The translations under genes were made by a program, and so were the position numbers. Positions 7,327 through 15,523 of a stretch of 36,607 nt of DNA are shown in pieces; the stretch's first letter is position 1; each line of letters starts with the position of its first letter. The notes beneath the pieces are model-generated. The model saw nothing but the letters and a program-made list of their open reading frames with translations, was not told where the DNA came from and searched no databases. Origin of the DNA: JBBQFC01 sp038321615 (GTDB lineage Bacteria; Bacteroidota; Bacteroidia; Flavobacteriales_D; Cryomorphaceae); the NCBI GenBank assembly GCA_038321615.1, contig JBBQFC010000035.1, positions 1 through 36,607 of the forward strand. Direction: 5' to 3'.

Positions 7327-7746
7327 ATGAAAACCACTTTTTTTTTAGCGCTCACGGCAATCTTTTCTTCATGTGCCATGGCACAGCCAGGCTACACCGA
7401 TTACCGGCAACAAGAAGGTTTTAAGGTCGGAACCAAATGGGCCACAGCTAAGGACACTAGCGGCACCAAACGACAGGCGCTTTTTTTGGCGATCGAAAAC
7501 AAGAATGAATATGCCGCAAATTTCGATATCGCGGTGCGCTTCTACTACGAAGGTATATTGCGGGAGCAAAGTACTATTGAAACCCAGTGCTTGCCATCTA
7601 AAAAGTCGATGATCGGAAAACTAAACGGCATCTACATCATTCCGCAACAATTTACGGAAGCTCAGATAAAAAGCAGCGATTTCAAGTTCGAGTTGGAAGT
7701 GGAAAATATTCAGGAAACAGAAGCCTGCGTTTCAGCTACGGAGTAG
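7327..7746 (+). CDS. Small secreted protein of unknown function
   Basis: 139 residues from the ATG at 7327, beginning MKTTFFLALTAIFSSCAMAQ, a clear signal peptide with cleavage after AMA. The mature part, rich in beta-forming residues (ALFLAIENKNEYAANFDIAVR, then FELEVEN near the end), is an unrecognised small domain of about 120 residues. The frame stays open upstream to 7207, but that extension lacks secretion character and I treat it as untranslated. The tail ETEACVSATE has a lone Cys near the end. It converges on the TPR lipoprotein gene with a 6-base gap. Confidence 0.7.
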   Translation: MKTTFFLALTAIFSSCAMAQPGYTDYRQQEGFKVGTKWATAKDTSGTKRQALFLAIENKNEYAANFDIAVRFYYEGILREQSTIETQCLPSKKSMIGKLNGIYIIPQQFTEAQIKSSDFKFELEVENIQETEACVSATE

Positions 7747-7752
7747 GCCGAT

Positions 7753-8316
7753 TCAATTCAAATTATTTTTCTCCATCAACATTTTAATGAGCTCATCTTC
7801 ACTCATATCGATGGTTTTGAGTCGCTCCGCACTTTGCTCCGCCCATAAATCGCCCGGATACTTCTCGATCACCGATTGATACGCTTCTTTTGCGCGCTCC
7901 GGTTCATTAAGATCGTTATCGTAGGTAAAAGCTATTTGGAAAGCGGCTTCCGATGCATTTTTATACGACGGATAGTCCGTCAAAATCTCGGTGTAATGCT
8001 TGATCGCTTTCACCGGGAGGTTTACCGCCCGGGCAATTGCCGCGGCCTTATAGAGATACTCCGGACATTTCTCTTCGTTTCCCGGGAACAGGCTTACGTA
8101 TTTTAAATAAGAATCCATGAGCATTGACGCTGCTTCGCTATCTGTTTTAAAATCTTCGGCTCTTAGCTCTTTTTCGAGGCTATCAATTGTTCCGATCATT
8201 TCGGAGCTTACTTCTTGATCGCTTCGGAGCGCTAAACTATTTTCATTCGATTGGTCGTTTGAAGAGCAACCAACGATGATTGCTGCGGCCAGTGATAGAG
8301 TCATCAGGTATTTCAT
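7753..8316 (-). CDS. TPR-containing lipoprotein
   Basis: 187 residues with the lipoprotein signal MKYLMTLSLAAAIIVGCSS (lipobox VGC, Cys17), followed by a polar linker and helices that read as tetratricopeptide repeats: AIKHYTEILTDYPSYKNASE and KEAYQSVIEKYPGDLWAEQS. Such proteins scaffold envelope complexes; the partner here is unknown. The start codon overlaps the def stop as ATGA (8313-8316), so it is translationally coupled to peptide deformylase. Confidence 0.82.
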   Translation of the reverse strand: MKYLMTLSLAAAIIVGCSSNDQSNENSLALRSDQEVSSEMIGTIDSLEKELRAEDFKTDSEAASMLMDSYLKYVSLFPGNEEKCPEYLYKAAAIARAVNLPVKAIKHYTEILTDYPSYKNASEAAFQIAFTYDNDLNEPERAKEAYQSVIEKYPGDLWAEQSAERLKTIDMSEDELIKMLMEKNNLN

Positions 8317-8906
8317 TCTTTATCTTTTTGCTTTTTTTGTTGGTAAAACTTCATGCGGTAATTTGCGTCCACTATCCCCTTTGAAATATCAGACAGTTTT
8401 CCTTTCAACATTCGCTTTTTGAGCGGGTTGAGATGGTCAATAAATAGCACACCTTCTATATGGTCGTATTCGTGCTGAATGATTCTTGCGGCATAGCCGT
8501 CAAACGTTTTGGTGTGCTTTGTCCAGGTATGATCAAAATACGATATTTCAATTTCTGCTTCGCGCTGTATTTCTTCGCGTATGGCCGGAATACTGAGGCA
8601 GCCTTCTTGAAAAGGCCACTTCGTGCCTTGGCGCGAGGTGATTTCGGCATTGATAAAGACTTCCTTAAAATCCTTGACCTTCGCAGCTTCCGGATCTTCA
8701 ACGTCATCGCCGAAAGGCGAAGCATCTACGATAAATAAGCGAAGGGAAAGCCCAATTTGCGGGGCGGCAAGCCCCACGCCCTGAGCGGCATACATGGTCT
8801 CAAACATATGTTCGATCAGTTCCGAAAGCCCTTCATAATCTACGTCGACTTCTTGCGCTTTCTTTTTTAGGACAGGGTCGCCAAATGCTACAATGGGTAA
8901 AATCAT
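8313..8906 (-). CDS. def: Peptide deformylase
   Basis: An essential metalloenzyme that removes the formyl group from the initiator methionine of nascent proteins. All three family motifs are present: GVGLAAPQIG (43-52), EGCLSIP (101-107, metal ligand Cys103) and QHEYDH (144-149, ligands His145 and His149 with catalytic Glu146). The 197-residue length is normal for the Bacteroidota enzyme. I start at the ATG at 8906 (MILPIVAFGDP) rather than a TTG six bases upstream, because a -7 promoter box ends four bases before this ATG. That spacing predicts a leaderless mRNA. It forms a two-gene unit with the TPR lipoprotein through an ATGA overlap. Confidence 0.95.
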   Translation of the reverse strand: MILPIVAFGDPVLKKKAQEVDVDYEGLSELIEHMFETMYAAQGVGLAAPQIGLSLRLFIVDASPFGDDVEDPEAAKVKDFKEVFINAEITSRQGTKWPFQEGCLSIPAIREEIQREAEIEISYFDHTWTKHTKTFDGYAARIIQHEYDHIEGVLFIDHLNPLKKRMLKGKLSDISKGIVDANYRMKFYQQKKQKDKE

Positions 8907-8909
8907 GCG

Positions 8910-8917
8910 CAAAAGTA
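8910..8917 (-). promoter_or_regulatory. -7 box of def, predicting a leaderless transcript
   Basis: TACTTTTG (8917-8910, minus strand) matches TAnnTTTG exactly. Only three bases (CGC) separate it from the def ATG, so the first transcribed base would be at or beside the A of the start codon. No TTTG lies 19 bases upstream. Confidence 0.45.
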
Positions 8918-8981
8918 ATAAGCTTGGCCGGAAATTGATAACGGAGATATGATAGCAGTGGTGCAGATTTTATGATCGGCA

Positions 8982-10271
8982 TTAATCTTTTCGCTGGAGT
9001 ATGCTTTTCGTCCGCGCAATACTTCGCAGCAGACCTTTCTTTTCGTGCTCTCCATCGATGTGTTCTTTCACTGATGATTCGAGCAACGCGTTAAACTCCG
9101 AAAGCGCAGCGTGGTGGTACAAGTTGGGCAGATCAGTCACCGCCAAATGATAGGTCATTTGCACGAGCCTCATCATAGCCGAAGTATCTGCGCGACCATA
9201 CGTGCGAATCGGTGCAATGAAATTAAAAAGAATATCGTGCACCGTGGGATCGGTATAATATACGCGTCGGTCGCCTTTACTGTCGCAAATTACAGAATGT
9301 GGGGGCTCTCCTATTCTTTGACGCAGGAGAATGGAAATTTTATCAACCGCTTTCACTGCCGTACCAGGATCGTTGATACCCGGACTTAATGCCTTTACTG
9401 CAATTTCAGACAATAGCTTAAAGCCAAAAACAAAGTGATCGGAGACACGCTCTTCGATGTAAACATCAAATACATTCAACAGCTCCTCTTCGATTTTATC
9501 GTCAACTGGTTTATTAGTGTACATTGCAATGTCGCCTTCAAGTAAGTGGTCACCAACTTGTGGTACAACTCTTATTAAAAACTCCAATTCCTTCGCCTTG
9601 CTGGCTAGCGTGTTGTAATTGACAACTTTCAAGTATCCGTCTTCGCGCATAGCTATAGGATGCCATCCATCGGTGTTTGGGGATGTAAGCTGGTTCTCTG
9701 TTTCTTTATCGCGCTTTAATGCCTTGCTGGTATCTTTGAAAATGGAGCGGATTATCGAGTCGGCTTGAATGTAATTGCTGATGCTATCGATGAAATAAAC
9801 AAACAAGGACAAGCATACCAATGTGAATATCATCGCCAGCAGAATCCCCAGGCTGGGAACTTGGTTATCGCTGCTTTCAGATCGTAAGTTGATCAAAAGC
9901 ATATAAGAATAAATGATCGTCCCGATGTAGGTGCCAAGTACCACCTGATGCGATTTTTGGCTGATCAAACCAGGTAAAACCCTTGGCGATAAGCTCGAAG
10001 ATGCCAGATTGAGAACAATCATTACCATGGAAAAGCTGAATACCAATAACGAAAACACGCTCGATATAATGGTACTCAATAACACGCGGGCATTGTCCAC
10101 ATCTTCTATCAAGACTGGTTTAAGAAACTTGCTCATGAAGGAGCCTAAGCTGTAATAGCCAACTTTAAGGGAAAACAGGGCAATGACAAAGAAGCCAGCG
10201 GAGATCAAGGCTGGGTAAAAGGCGATCCCATTGGAAATACGTTTGTAAAAAACTAGAATTCTATGTAACAC
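8982..10271 (-). CDS. DUF2254 family integral membrane protein
   Basis: 429 residues with a hydrophobic N-terminal half holding four apparent membrane segments (about 19-39, 66-90, 108-128 and 140-165). A soluble C-terminal half contains the family-typical VVPQVGDHLLEGDIAMY and LSPGINDPGTAVKAVDKI. The function is not established. The start is a GTG at 10271; the next Met is far downstream and would delete the first membrane segment. A perfect -7 box lies 30 bases upstream. It sits alone between def and the divergent E1 gene. Confidence 0.88.
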   Translation of the reverse strand: MLHRILVFYKRISNGIAFYPALISAGFFVIALFSLKVGYYSLGSFMSKFLKPVLIEDVDNARVLLSTIISSVFSLLVFSFSMVMIVLNLASSSLSPRVLPGLISQKSHQVVLGTYIGTIIYSYMLLINLRSESSDNQVPSLGILLAMIFTLVCLSLFVYFIDSISNYIQADSIIRSIFKDTSKALKRDKETENQLTSPNTDGWHPIAMREDGYLKVVNYNTLASKAKELEFLIRVVPQVGDHLLEGDIAMYTNKPVDDKIEEELLNVFDVYIEERVSDHFVFGFKLLSEIAVKALSPGINDPGTAVKAVDKISILLRQRIGEPPHSVICDSKGDRRVYYTDPTVHDILFNFIAPIRTYGRADTSAMMRLVQMTYHLAVTDLPNLYHHAALSEFNALLESSVKEHIDGEHEKKGLLRSIARTKSILQRKD

Positions 10272-10301
10272 TTCTTCCGTTAATTTTCACTGGTAACGCA
10301 C

Positions 10302-10309
10302 CAAACTTA
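10302..10309 (-). promoter_or_regulatory. -7 box of the DUF2254 gene
   Basis: TAAGTTTG (10309-10302, minus strand), an exact TAnnTTTG match 30 bases before the GTG start, giving a leader of about 25 bases. Confidence 0.42.
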
Positions 10310-10383
10310 GGTATAATAAGCCAAGACTTGATTGATGTGCAGGCTGTGCACTACGATTGTAGCTATCCTTAGCAGCAAGTTCT

Positions 10384-10391
10384 TAATTTTG
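10384..10391 (+). promoter_or_regulatory. -7 box of the E1 gene, predicting a leaderless transcript
   Basis: TAATTTTG is an exact TAnnTTTG match. Four bases (CAGC) separate it from the ATG at 10396, so transcription should begin at or within a base of the start codon. A TTG at 10357-10359 is five bases too far to be an ideal -33 element. Confidence 0.45.
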
Positions 10392-10395
10392 CAGC

Positions 10396-12486
10396 ATGGC
10401 GCAAGAAACCCGAAAGAAACAGAAATCAAACTCCGTTTTAACTAAAGAAACGCTCGAAAAAGCATGGCGATTAATGAATACGGCGGCTGCGATGACAGAG
10501 CTGTACGAGGCCAACAGAGAAATTGCTTCGAAGTATGTACACGCCACAAGCCGCGGCCATGAAGCCATTCAGCTTGCTTGCGCGCTCCAACTTCAACCAC
10601 AAGATTTCGTTTTTCCCTACTACCGCGACGACTCCATTTTACTGGGTATCGGCATGAAGCCATATGACCTTATGCTCCAGTTATTAGCCAAGCGCGACGA
10701 TCCATTTTCCGGGGGAAGAACCTATTATTGTCACCCAAGTCTGCGGCAAGCCGATAAACCAAAAATCCCACATAACTCGAGCGCTACTGGCATGCAGGCT
10801 ATTCCCAGCACGGGCGTAGCAATGGGTCTTCAATACCGCGAAAAGTTCGGTTTATTAGGCAGCGATGAGAAAGATCCGTTGGTGGTATGCTCCATCGGCG
10901 ATGCTGCGATGACAGAAGGTGAAATTAGTGAAGCACTTCAGATGGCTGCACTCAAACAATTGCCAATCATATACTTAGTGCAAGACAATGAATGGGATAT
11001 TTCGGCTACCGCGGCTGAGGTACGGGCCAACGATGCCGCCTATTATGCCAGGGGCTTTAAAGGCCTGGAAGCGCGCAGTATCGATGGCACTGACTTCAAA
11101 GAATGCTGGCATACCCTGCAAGAAGTAATACAAACTGTGCGCTCTGAGCGAAGGCCATTTTTGGTTCATGCCAAGGTGCCATTGCTCAACCATCACACTT
11201 CGGGGGTGCGCAAAGAAACCTATCGCGATGACTTGGAAAAGCAAGCGCAGCGTGATCCCTTGCCAAAATTGCGCAAATATTTGCTTCGGGAAGGATGGTC
11301 AGAAGGCGACCTCGACTTGCTCATGATCGAAGCCCAGCAGCAGGTCGAAGCCGATTACCAAAAAGCTTTAGCCGCCCCTGACCCGGAGCCTGCAGATTTG
11401 TTTACCTACGATTTTGCGCCCACTCCTGTAAGCGCGGAAGCCGGCGTTCGCAGCCCTCAAGGAGCAGAAGTAACGTTAATGGTAGATTGTGCGCTATTTG
11501 CAGTGCAAGAGATTTTGGAAGACCACCCCGAAGCGCTGCTCTATGGGCAAGATGTAGGAGAGCGACTTGGAGGTGTATTTCGCGAGGCAGCAACATTGGC
11601 GAAAAAATTTGGCAACGACCGCGTTTTCAATACCCCCATTATGGAAGCTTTCATAATAGGAAGTACCGTGGGAATGGCGGCCGCCGGATGCAAACCAATC
11701 GTAGAAGTTCAATTTGCCGATTATATCTGGCCCGGTCTTAATCAACTTTTTACCGAGCTGAGCAGAAGTTACTATTTGTCAAATGGAAAATGGCCGGCGC
11801 AATCGGTTATTCGCGTGCCGATTGGTGCCTATGGAAGTGGTGGGCCCTACCATTCTTCAAGCGTAGAATCGGTACTGAGCAATATTCGGGGTATTAAGGT
11901 GGTATATCCCAGCAATGGAGCCGACTTGAAGGGACTTATAAAAGCGGCTTATGCCGATCCCAATCCGGTGGTGGTGCTGGAGCACAAGGGTCTTTACTGG
12001 AGCAAACTGCCAGGAACGAACGGTGCCAAGGTGCCGCTACCCGATCGCGACTACATAGTCCCAATTGGAAAATCGCGGATGCACCAGGCTGCCGATCACC
12101 AAAAGGTATCTCAGGGAGAAGCGGTAGTAATAGTTACTTACGGTATGGGCGTTTACTGGGCCGAGATGGCATCGAAGTCTTTGAAAGATCGGGTGTCGAT
12201 ACTCGACTTGCGTTCCATAAGCCCGTGGGATCGAGCAGGCGTATTTGATGCGGTTAAAGCCCATGGGCGATGCTTAATTGTAACCGAAGAGCCTTCGGGT
12301 TGCAGCTTTGCTCCTTCGCTTGCCGGCCATATACAAGATGCCTGCTTTAAGTACCTGGATGCGCCGATAGCAATACTGGCATCAGAAGACCTGCCCGCGA
12401 TTCCGCTCAATTCGGTCTTGGAAAAAACGATGATCCCCAATGCCGACAAGGTGAAAACCTCCTTGCAGAACCTGCTCGACTGGTAG
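10396..12486 (+). CDS. Fused E1 alpha-beta subunit of a 2-oxoacid (branched-chain type) dehydrogenase
   Basis: 696 residues joining both subunits of thiamine-diphosphate-dependent E1, which decarboxylates 2-oxoacids and passes the acyl group to E2 lipoate. The alpha half (to about residue 340) contains the ThDP motif beginning GDAAMTEG (168) and ending with Asn198. The beta half (from about 357) contains LYGQDVG, FNTPIMEAFIIGSTVGMAAAG and VEVQFADYIWPG. Fused E1 of this type is common in Bacteroidota and usually annotated as 2-oxoisovalerate dehydrogenase; substrate choice cannot be read from sequence. E2 and E3 are not in the window. The next gene, paaE, has its own promoter 40 bases after this stop. 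Confidence 0.9.
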   Translation: MAQETRKKQKSNSVLTKETLEKAWRLMNTAAAMTELYEANREIASKYVHATSRGHEAIQLACALQLQPQDFVFPYYRDDSILLGIGMKPYDLMLQLLAKRDDPFSGGRTYYCHPSLRQADKPKIPHNSSATGMQAIPSTGVAMGLQYREKFGLLGSDEKDPLVVCSIGDAAMTEGEISEALQMAALKQLPIIYLVQDNEWDISATAAEVRANDAAYYARGFKGLEARSIDGTDFKECWHTLQEVIQTVRSERRPFLVHAKVPLLNHHTSGVRKETYRDDLEKQAQRDPLPKLRKYLLREGWSEGDLDLLMIEAQQQVEADYQKALAAPDPEPADLFTYDFAPTPVSAEAGVRSPQGAEVTLMVDCALFAVQEILEDHPEALLYGQDVGERLGGVFREAATLAKKFGNDRVFNTPIMEAFIIGSTVGMAAAGCKPIVEVQFADYIWPGLNQLFTELSRSYYLSNGKWPAQSVIRVPIGAYGSGGPYHSSSVESVLSNIRGIKVVYPSNGADLKGLIKAAYADPNPVVVLEHKGLYWSKLPGTNGAKVPLPDRDYIVPIGKSRMHQAADHQKVSQGEAVVIVTYGMGVYWAEMASKSLKDRVSILDLRSISPWDRAGVFDAVKAHGRCLIVTEEPSGCSFAPSLAGHIQDACFKYLDAPIAILASEDLPAIPLNSVLEKTMIPNADKVKTSLQNLLDW

Positions 12487-12518
12487 TTTCATCAACAATC
12501 GCTTCAGCTTCTTGTTAA

Positions 12519-12540
12519 AAAGCCGCTTTGCAAGCGCTTT
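12519..12540. repeat. Bulged inverted repeat over the paaE -33 element
   Basis: AAAGC-(C)-GCTT, loop TGC, AAGC-GCTTT forms a 9-bp stem with one bulged C. The TTTG -33 element of paaE (12527-12530) lies inside it. It could be an operator for paaE, or a weak terminator for the upstream E1 gene, since the 3' arm ends in TTT but no long T-run follows. Confidence 0.45.
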
Positions 12541-12557
12541 CAATAATCCTACTTTTG
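12527..12557 (+). promoter_or_regulatory. Promoter of paaE
   Basis: TTTG (12527-12530), exactly 19 bases, then TACTTTTG (12550-12557). This is a perfect match to the Bacteroidota consensus in both boxes and spacing. Transcription should begin near 12561, about 15 bases before the ATG at 12576. It shows that paaE is expressed independently of the preceding E1 gene. Confidence 0.7.
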
Positions 12558-12575
12558 CAGCCCAAAATATATTAG

Positions 12576-13649
12576 ATGTCACAATTTCACGCCCTCCCCA
12601 TAAAAGATATTCGCCGAGAAACAGAAGATTGCGTTTCGATAGCGTTCGATATTCCCGATGCTTTAGCCGCAGAATTTCGCTATAAGCAAGGCCAATACAT
12701 TACCATTAAATTAAACTTGGATGGCGAAGAAATTCGTCGTTCTTATTCTGCTTGTTCCAGCCCGGTGACCGACCGCGACCTACGCATTGCCGTAAAACGT
12801 GTGGAAAACGGAAAAGCCAGTACTTACCTTACAAACGGCATAGCAGTGGGTACCACGCTCGATGTGATGAAACCTATGGGTAATTTCTTCACCGAAATGC
12901 CGCCGGCTAAACCGCAGCACTACGTGGCTTTTGCAGCCGGTAGCGGTATTACTCCCATCATGTCCTTGTTGAAAACAGCTTTGGCCAGCGATGTAGATAG
13001 CACATTTACCTTGGTGTACGGAAACCGAAGCAGCGACCAAATCATTTTTGCCGATGAGTTGCGCCAACTTCAAGCAAATTACGGGGCTCGGCTAAGCGTT
13101 CATCACCTTTTGAGCAGAGAAGAAACCGCGGACCCGCTTTTTAAGGGACGAATTTCGGCGGCAAAATGTTTAGAATTATTCCGCCAGTTTCCCGATATGA
13201 AGAAGGCCGATGAATATTTCATTTGCGGTCCTTTCGATATGATAATGGACGTGAAGGATTATTTGATCGGTGAAGGCGTATCGCCAGAAAAGGTTCATTT
13301 CGAGCTCTTCACCATTGCGAAAGCCGATGAAACGGTGAAAACGGAGCTTGCTGAAGCTGGGGCAATTGTAAAAAGTGTCGTAACAATTGTTTTAGATGGC
13401 GACGAAACCCAGGTCACGGTGCATCCAAACGAAAACATTCTGGATGCAGTGCTCGACGCCGGACTCGATGCGCCATACGCCTGCACGGGCGGTTCTTGCT
13501 GTACCTGCCGGGCTAAAATAATAGAAGGAAAAGCCAAAATGGATGTTAATTATGCCCTTACAGAAAAGGAAGTGCAGCAAGGCTACATCCTCACCTGCCA
13601 ATCTCATCCGCTCACCCCTACGATGGTAGTGGACTACGACCAGCCGTAG
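12576..13649 (+). CDS. paaE: PaaE, reductase component of the phenylacetyl-CoA 1,2-epoxidase
   Basis: An NAD(P)H-dependent flavin/iron-sulfur reductase that feeds electrons to the di-iron PaaABC epoxidase. The N-terminal FAD-binding barrel carries RSYSACSSP (55-63) and the NAD(P) domain has FAAGSGITPIMSLLKTAL. The C-terminal plant-type ferredoxin domain has the full cluster motif Cys303-x4-Cys308-x2-Cys311-x29-Cys341. The reductase-then-ferredoxin order and 357-residue length are as expected for PaaE. Similar architectures occur in other ring-hydroxylase reductases, but paa genes in the same window support this name. PaaABCD are not in the window. Confidence 0.88.
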   Translation: MSQFHALPIKDIRRETEDCVSIAFDIPDALAAEFRYKQGQYITIKLNLDGEEIRRSYSACSSPVTDRDLRIAVKRVENGKASTYLTNGIAVGTTLDVMKPMGNFFTEMPPAKPQHYVAFAAGSGITPIMSLLKTALASDVDSTFTLVYGNRSSDQIIFADELRQLQANYGARLSVHHLLSREETADPLFKGRISAAKCLELFRQFPDMKKADEYFICGPFDMIMDVKDYLIGEGVSPEKVHFELFTIAKADETVKTELAEAGAIVKSVVTIVLDGDETQVTVHPNENILDAVLDAGLDAPYACTGGSCCTCRAKIIEGKAKMDVNYALTEKEVQQGYILTCQSHPLTPTMVVDYDQP

Positions 13650-13662
13650 GATCGGCAATAGC

Positions 13663-14058
13663 TTAATATCGATTCGGCTGAATATCCGATCGTTCGATGC
13701 GCGATGTCATAGAACGCTCTGGAGCTATCTCCATGAAAAAATACACGATCTCTACCACTCCTGCAAAGATCAGAATCAGCCCAATCCAAACGATTTTCAT
13801 AGTATTGCTGATGGACGGATTGGTGCCGGCGTGAATGACGTAAAATATGCTGATCGCAACACTCAAGGCGGTGAGCACGATTACGGATATAATCAACTTC
13901 CCGAATGAAAAAACCAGCTCCCGCTCCATTTCCGGTTCGCCGGAAGTAAGCTCTGGAAATACCGACATAATGAAAAATATCAATAAAGCGAGTCCTGCAA
14001 ACATTTGCAAAATCGTGATAAAGCCGATAAATATTTTCCAATCTCTGCTTAGCTTCAT
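13663..14058 (-). CDS. Small integral membrane protein of unknown function
   Basis: 131 residues with three hydrophobic segments (about 9-32, 50-75 and 86-110), a short charged linker (SGEPEMERE) after the first, and a polar C-terminus. I do not recognise a family. It is divergent from the gamma-carboxylase-like gene; the spacer holds a 15-base palindrome. It converges on paaE with a 13-base gap. Confidence 0.65.
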   Translation of the reverse strand: MKLSRDWKIFIGFITILQMFAGLALLIFFIMSVFPELTSGEPEMERELVFSFGKLIISVIVLTALSVAISIFYVIHAGTNPSISNTMKIVWIGLILIFAGVVEIVYFFMEIAPERSMTSRIERSDIQPNRY

Positions 14059-14070
14059 GACATGTATCTT

Positions 14071-14085
14071 AATTGTGTCACAATT
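14071..14085. promoter_or_regulatory. 15-base palindrome between divergent genes (operator candidate)
   Basis: AATTGTG-T-CACAATT has perfect 7-base arms around one central base. It lies 13 bases upstream of the small membrane protein start and 89 bases before the ATG of the divergent gene. Its left-hand CAATTTTA (14081-14088) reads TAAAATTG on the minus strand, one mismatch from a -7 box, so a bound protein would cover that promoter. No regulator gene adjoins it. Confidence 0.45.
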
Positions 14086-14173
14086 TTAAGCAATTGAGAA
14101 CACTCAGGCGACTGATATTTTTTGAGCGGCTTGTCTTTGGTTTAATCGGAATATATCGAACTTGCAGGGCCAA

Positions 14174-15493
14174 ATGAAAGCCTTGATTTCTGTACATAAA
14201 GCCGTAGATGCTGCTCCTGTTGCCTTATTCCGAATGGGTTTGGGTGGGCTTATGGCTGCCGAAGGATTTGGAGCAATCATCACCGGTTGGGTGCGCCAAA
14301 ATTATGTAGAAGTCGATTTTACCTTCCCTTTTATCGGATTTGAATTTTTAGACGTTCTATGCGGTCCGCAGGCCTATGTCGTTTATTCGCTCCTTGGTGT
14401 TTTTGGGCTTATGATCGCCGCTGGATTTCGCTATCGACTTGCCGCGCTGGGATATTTTATACTCTGGACGATGGTGTATTTAGGTCAGAAAACGAGCTAT
14501 AACAATCACTATTTTCTGCTCTGGATTTTAAGTTTCTTGATTTGTTTCGTTCCTGCAAATAAGTACGCTTCACTCGATGTAAAGCACGGACGGGTTGAAA
14601 AAAGCGACTCAGTGGCCTATGGATACGTTTTTCTCTTCAAGTTTCTCTTGCTCATTGTATATGTGTACGCCGCTATTGCTAAGCTTTATCCCGATTGGCT
14701 CAGTGGAGAAGCAGTTCGCAGCATGCTTTCTACGAAAGGCGATATGCCCGTTGTTGGGCCTTGGGTAAACGCCGATGCCTTGATTTTTACCATAGCATAC
14801 GGGGGCATTCTATTTGATTTATTCATCATTCCGGCTCTGTGGTATAAACCCACCCGATTCATGGCTTTCCTGATCTCCATTGGGTTTCATTTGTTCAACT
14901 CCATTGTGTTTCAAATCGGAATTTTCCCTTATCTCATGCTGGTAAGTACGGTGCTGTATTTCGATGCAGCGCTTATGCGGCGTATCTTCTTTAGAAACAG
15001 CTGGACGGGAGATGACGCTTTAAGGATCAATAAAATTCCGAGATACCGCACCGTTGGGGCTGTTTTCCTTTTCGGAGTGATGATTGCCCTTCCGCTTCGG
15101 CACCATCTGTACCCGGGCAATGTGCATTGGACCGAAGAAGGTCATCGCCTATCTTGGCATATGATGCTACGAATGAAATATGGCACCGCCACCTTTAAAG
15201 TTTACGATTCGGATGGAGCATTCCTAAAGGCGCATTACCCCGATCAAGAGATTTGGGAGAAACACGCGCAGCGCATCGGTACCCGGCCCGATTTTGTTTG
15301 GCAGTATGCGCAACGTCTCGCCAAAGACTATCAGTCCAATGGTGTGAGCAATGTTGCGGTTTACGCCAACGTGCGCACTTCCCTCAACGGGAGGCCATTA
15401 AAACCGCTAATCGACCCAAGTGCCAATTTGGCCGCAGAGCCCTGGAGCCACTTTCGCCACCACGAATGGATATATTTAAGTCCTGATCCTTAA
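14174..15493 (+). CDS. Vitamin K-dependent gamma-carboxylase-like (HTTM) membrane protein
   Basis: About 439 residues. The N-terminal two thirds holds several membrane segments with family landmarks: NNHYFLLWILSFLICF, YVYAAIAKLYPDWLSGEAV and FHLFNSIVFQIGIFPYLML. The C-terminal part has LRHHLYPGNVHWTEEGHRLS, WHMMLRMK and LNGRPLKPLIDP. These run along the full length of the bacterial relatives of vertebrate gamma-glutamyl carboxylase. That enzyme oxidises vitamin K hydroquinone to carboxylate Glu; bacterial substrates are unknown. I start at the ATG 14174; a TTG at 14162 is possible. No GLA-like substrate is evident beside it. Confidence 0.85.
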   Translation: MKALISVHKAVDAAPVALFRMGLGGLMAAEGFGAIITGWVRQNYVEVDFTFPFIGFEFLDVLCGPQAYVVYSLLGVFGLMIAAGFRYRLAALGYFILWTMVYLGQKTSYNNHYFLLWILSFLICFVPANKYASLDVKHGRVEKSDSVAYGYVFLFKFLLLIVYVYAAIAKLYPDWLSGEAVRSMLSTKGDMPVVGPWVNADALIFTIAYGGILFDLFIIPALWYKPTRFMAFLISIGFHLFNSIVFQIGIFPYLMLVSTVLYFDAALMRRIFFRNSWTGDDALRINKIPRYRTVGAVFLFGVMIALPLRHHLYPGNVHWTEEGHRLSWHMMLRMKYGTATFKVYDSDGAFLKAHYPDQEIWEKHAQRIGTRPDFVWQYAQRLAKDYQSNGVSNVAVYANVRTSLNGRPLKPLIDPSANLAAEPWSHFRHHEWIYLSPDP

Positions 15494-15523
15494 ACCTTTT
15501 AAAATCAAACACGTCTTGAAGCC

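Noticed and set aside
7152..7424. 90-codon plus-strand frame between the type B domain gene and the secreted protein
   Set aside because: It overlaps the signal-peptide-bearing gene in another frame and its sequence suggests no domain.
10396..12486. Frameshift or artificial joining of two E1 genes
   Set aside because: The alpha and beta halves are in one uninterrupted frame with a sensible linker, and fused E1 is common in this phylum.
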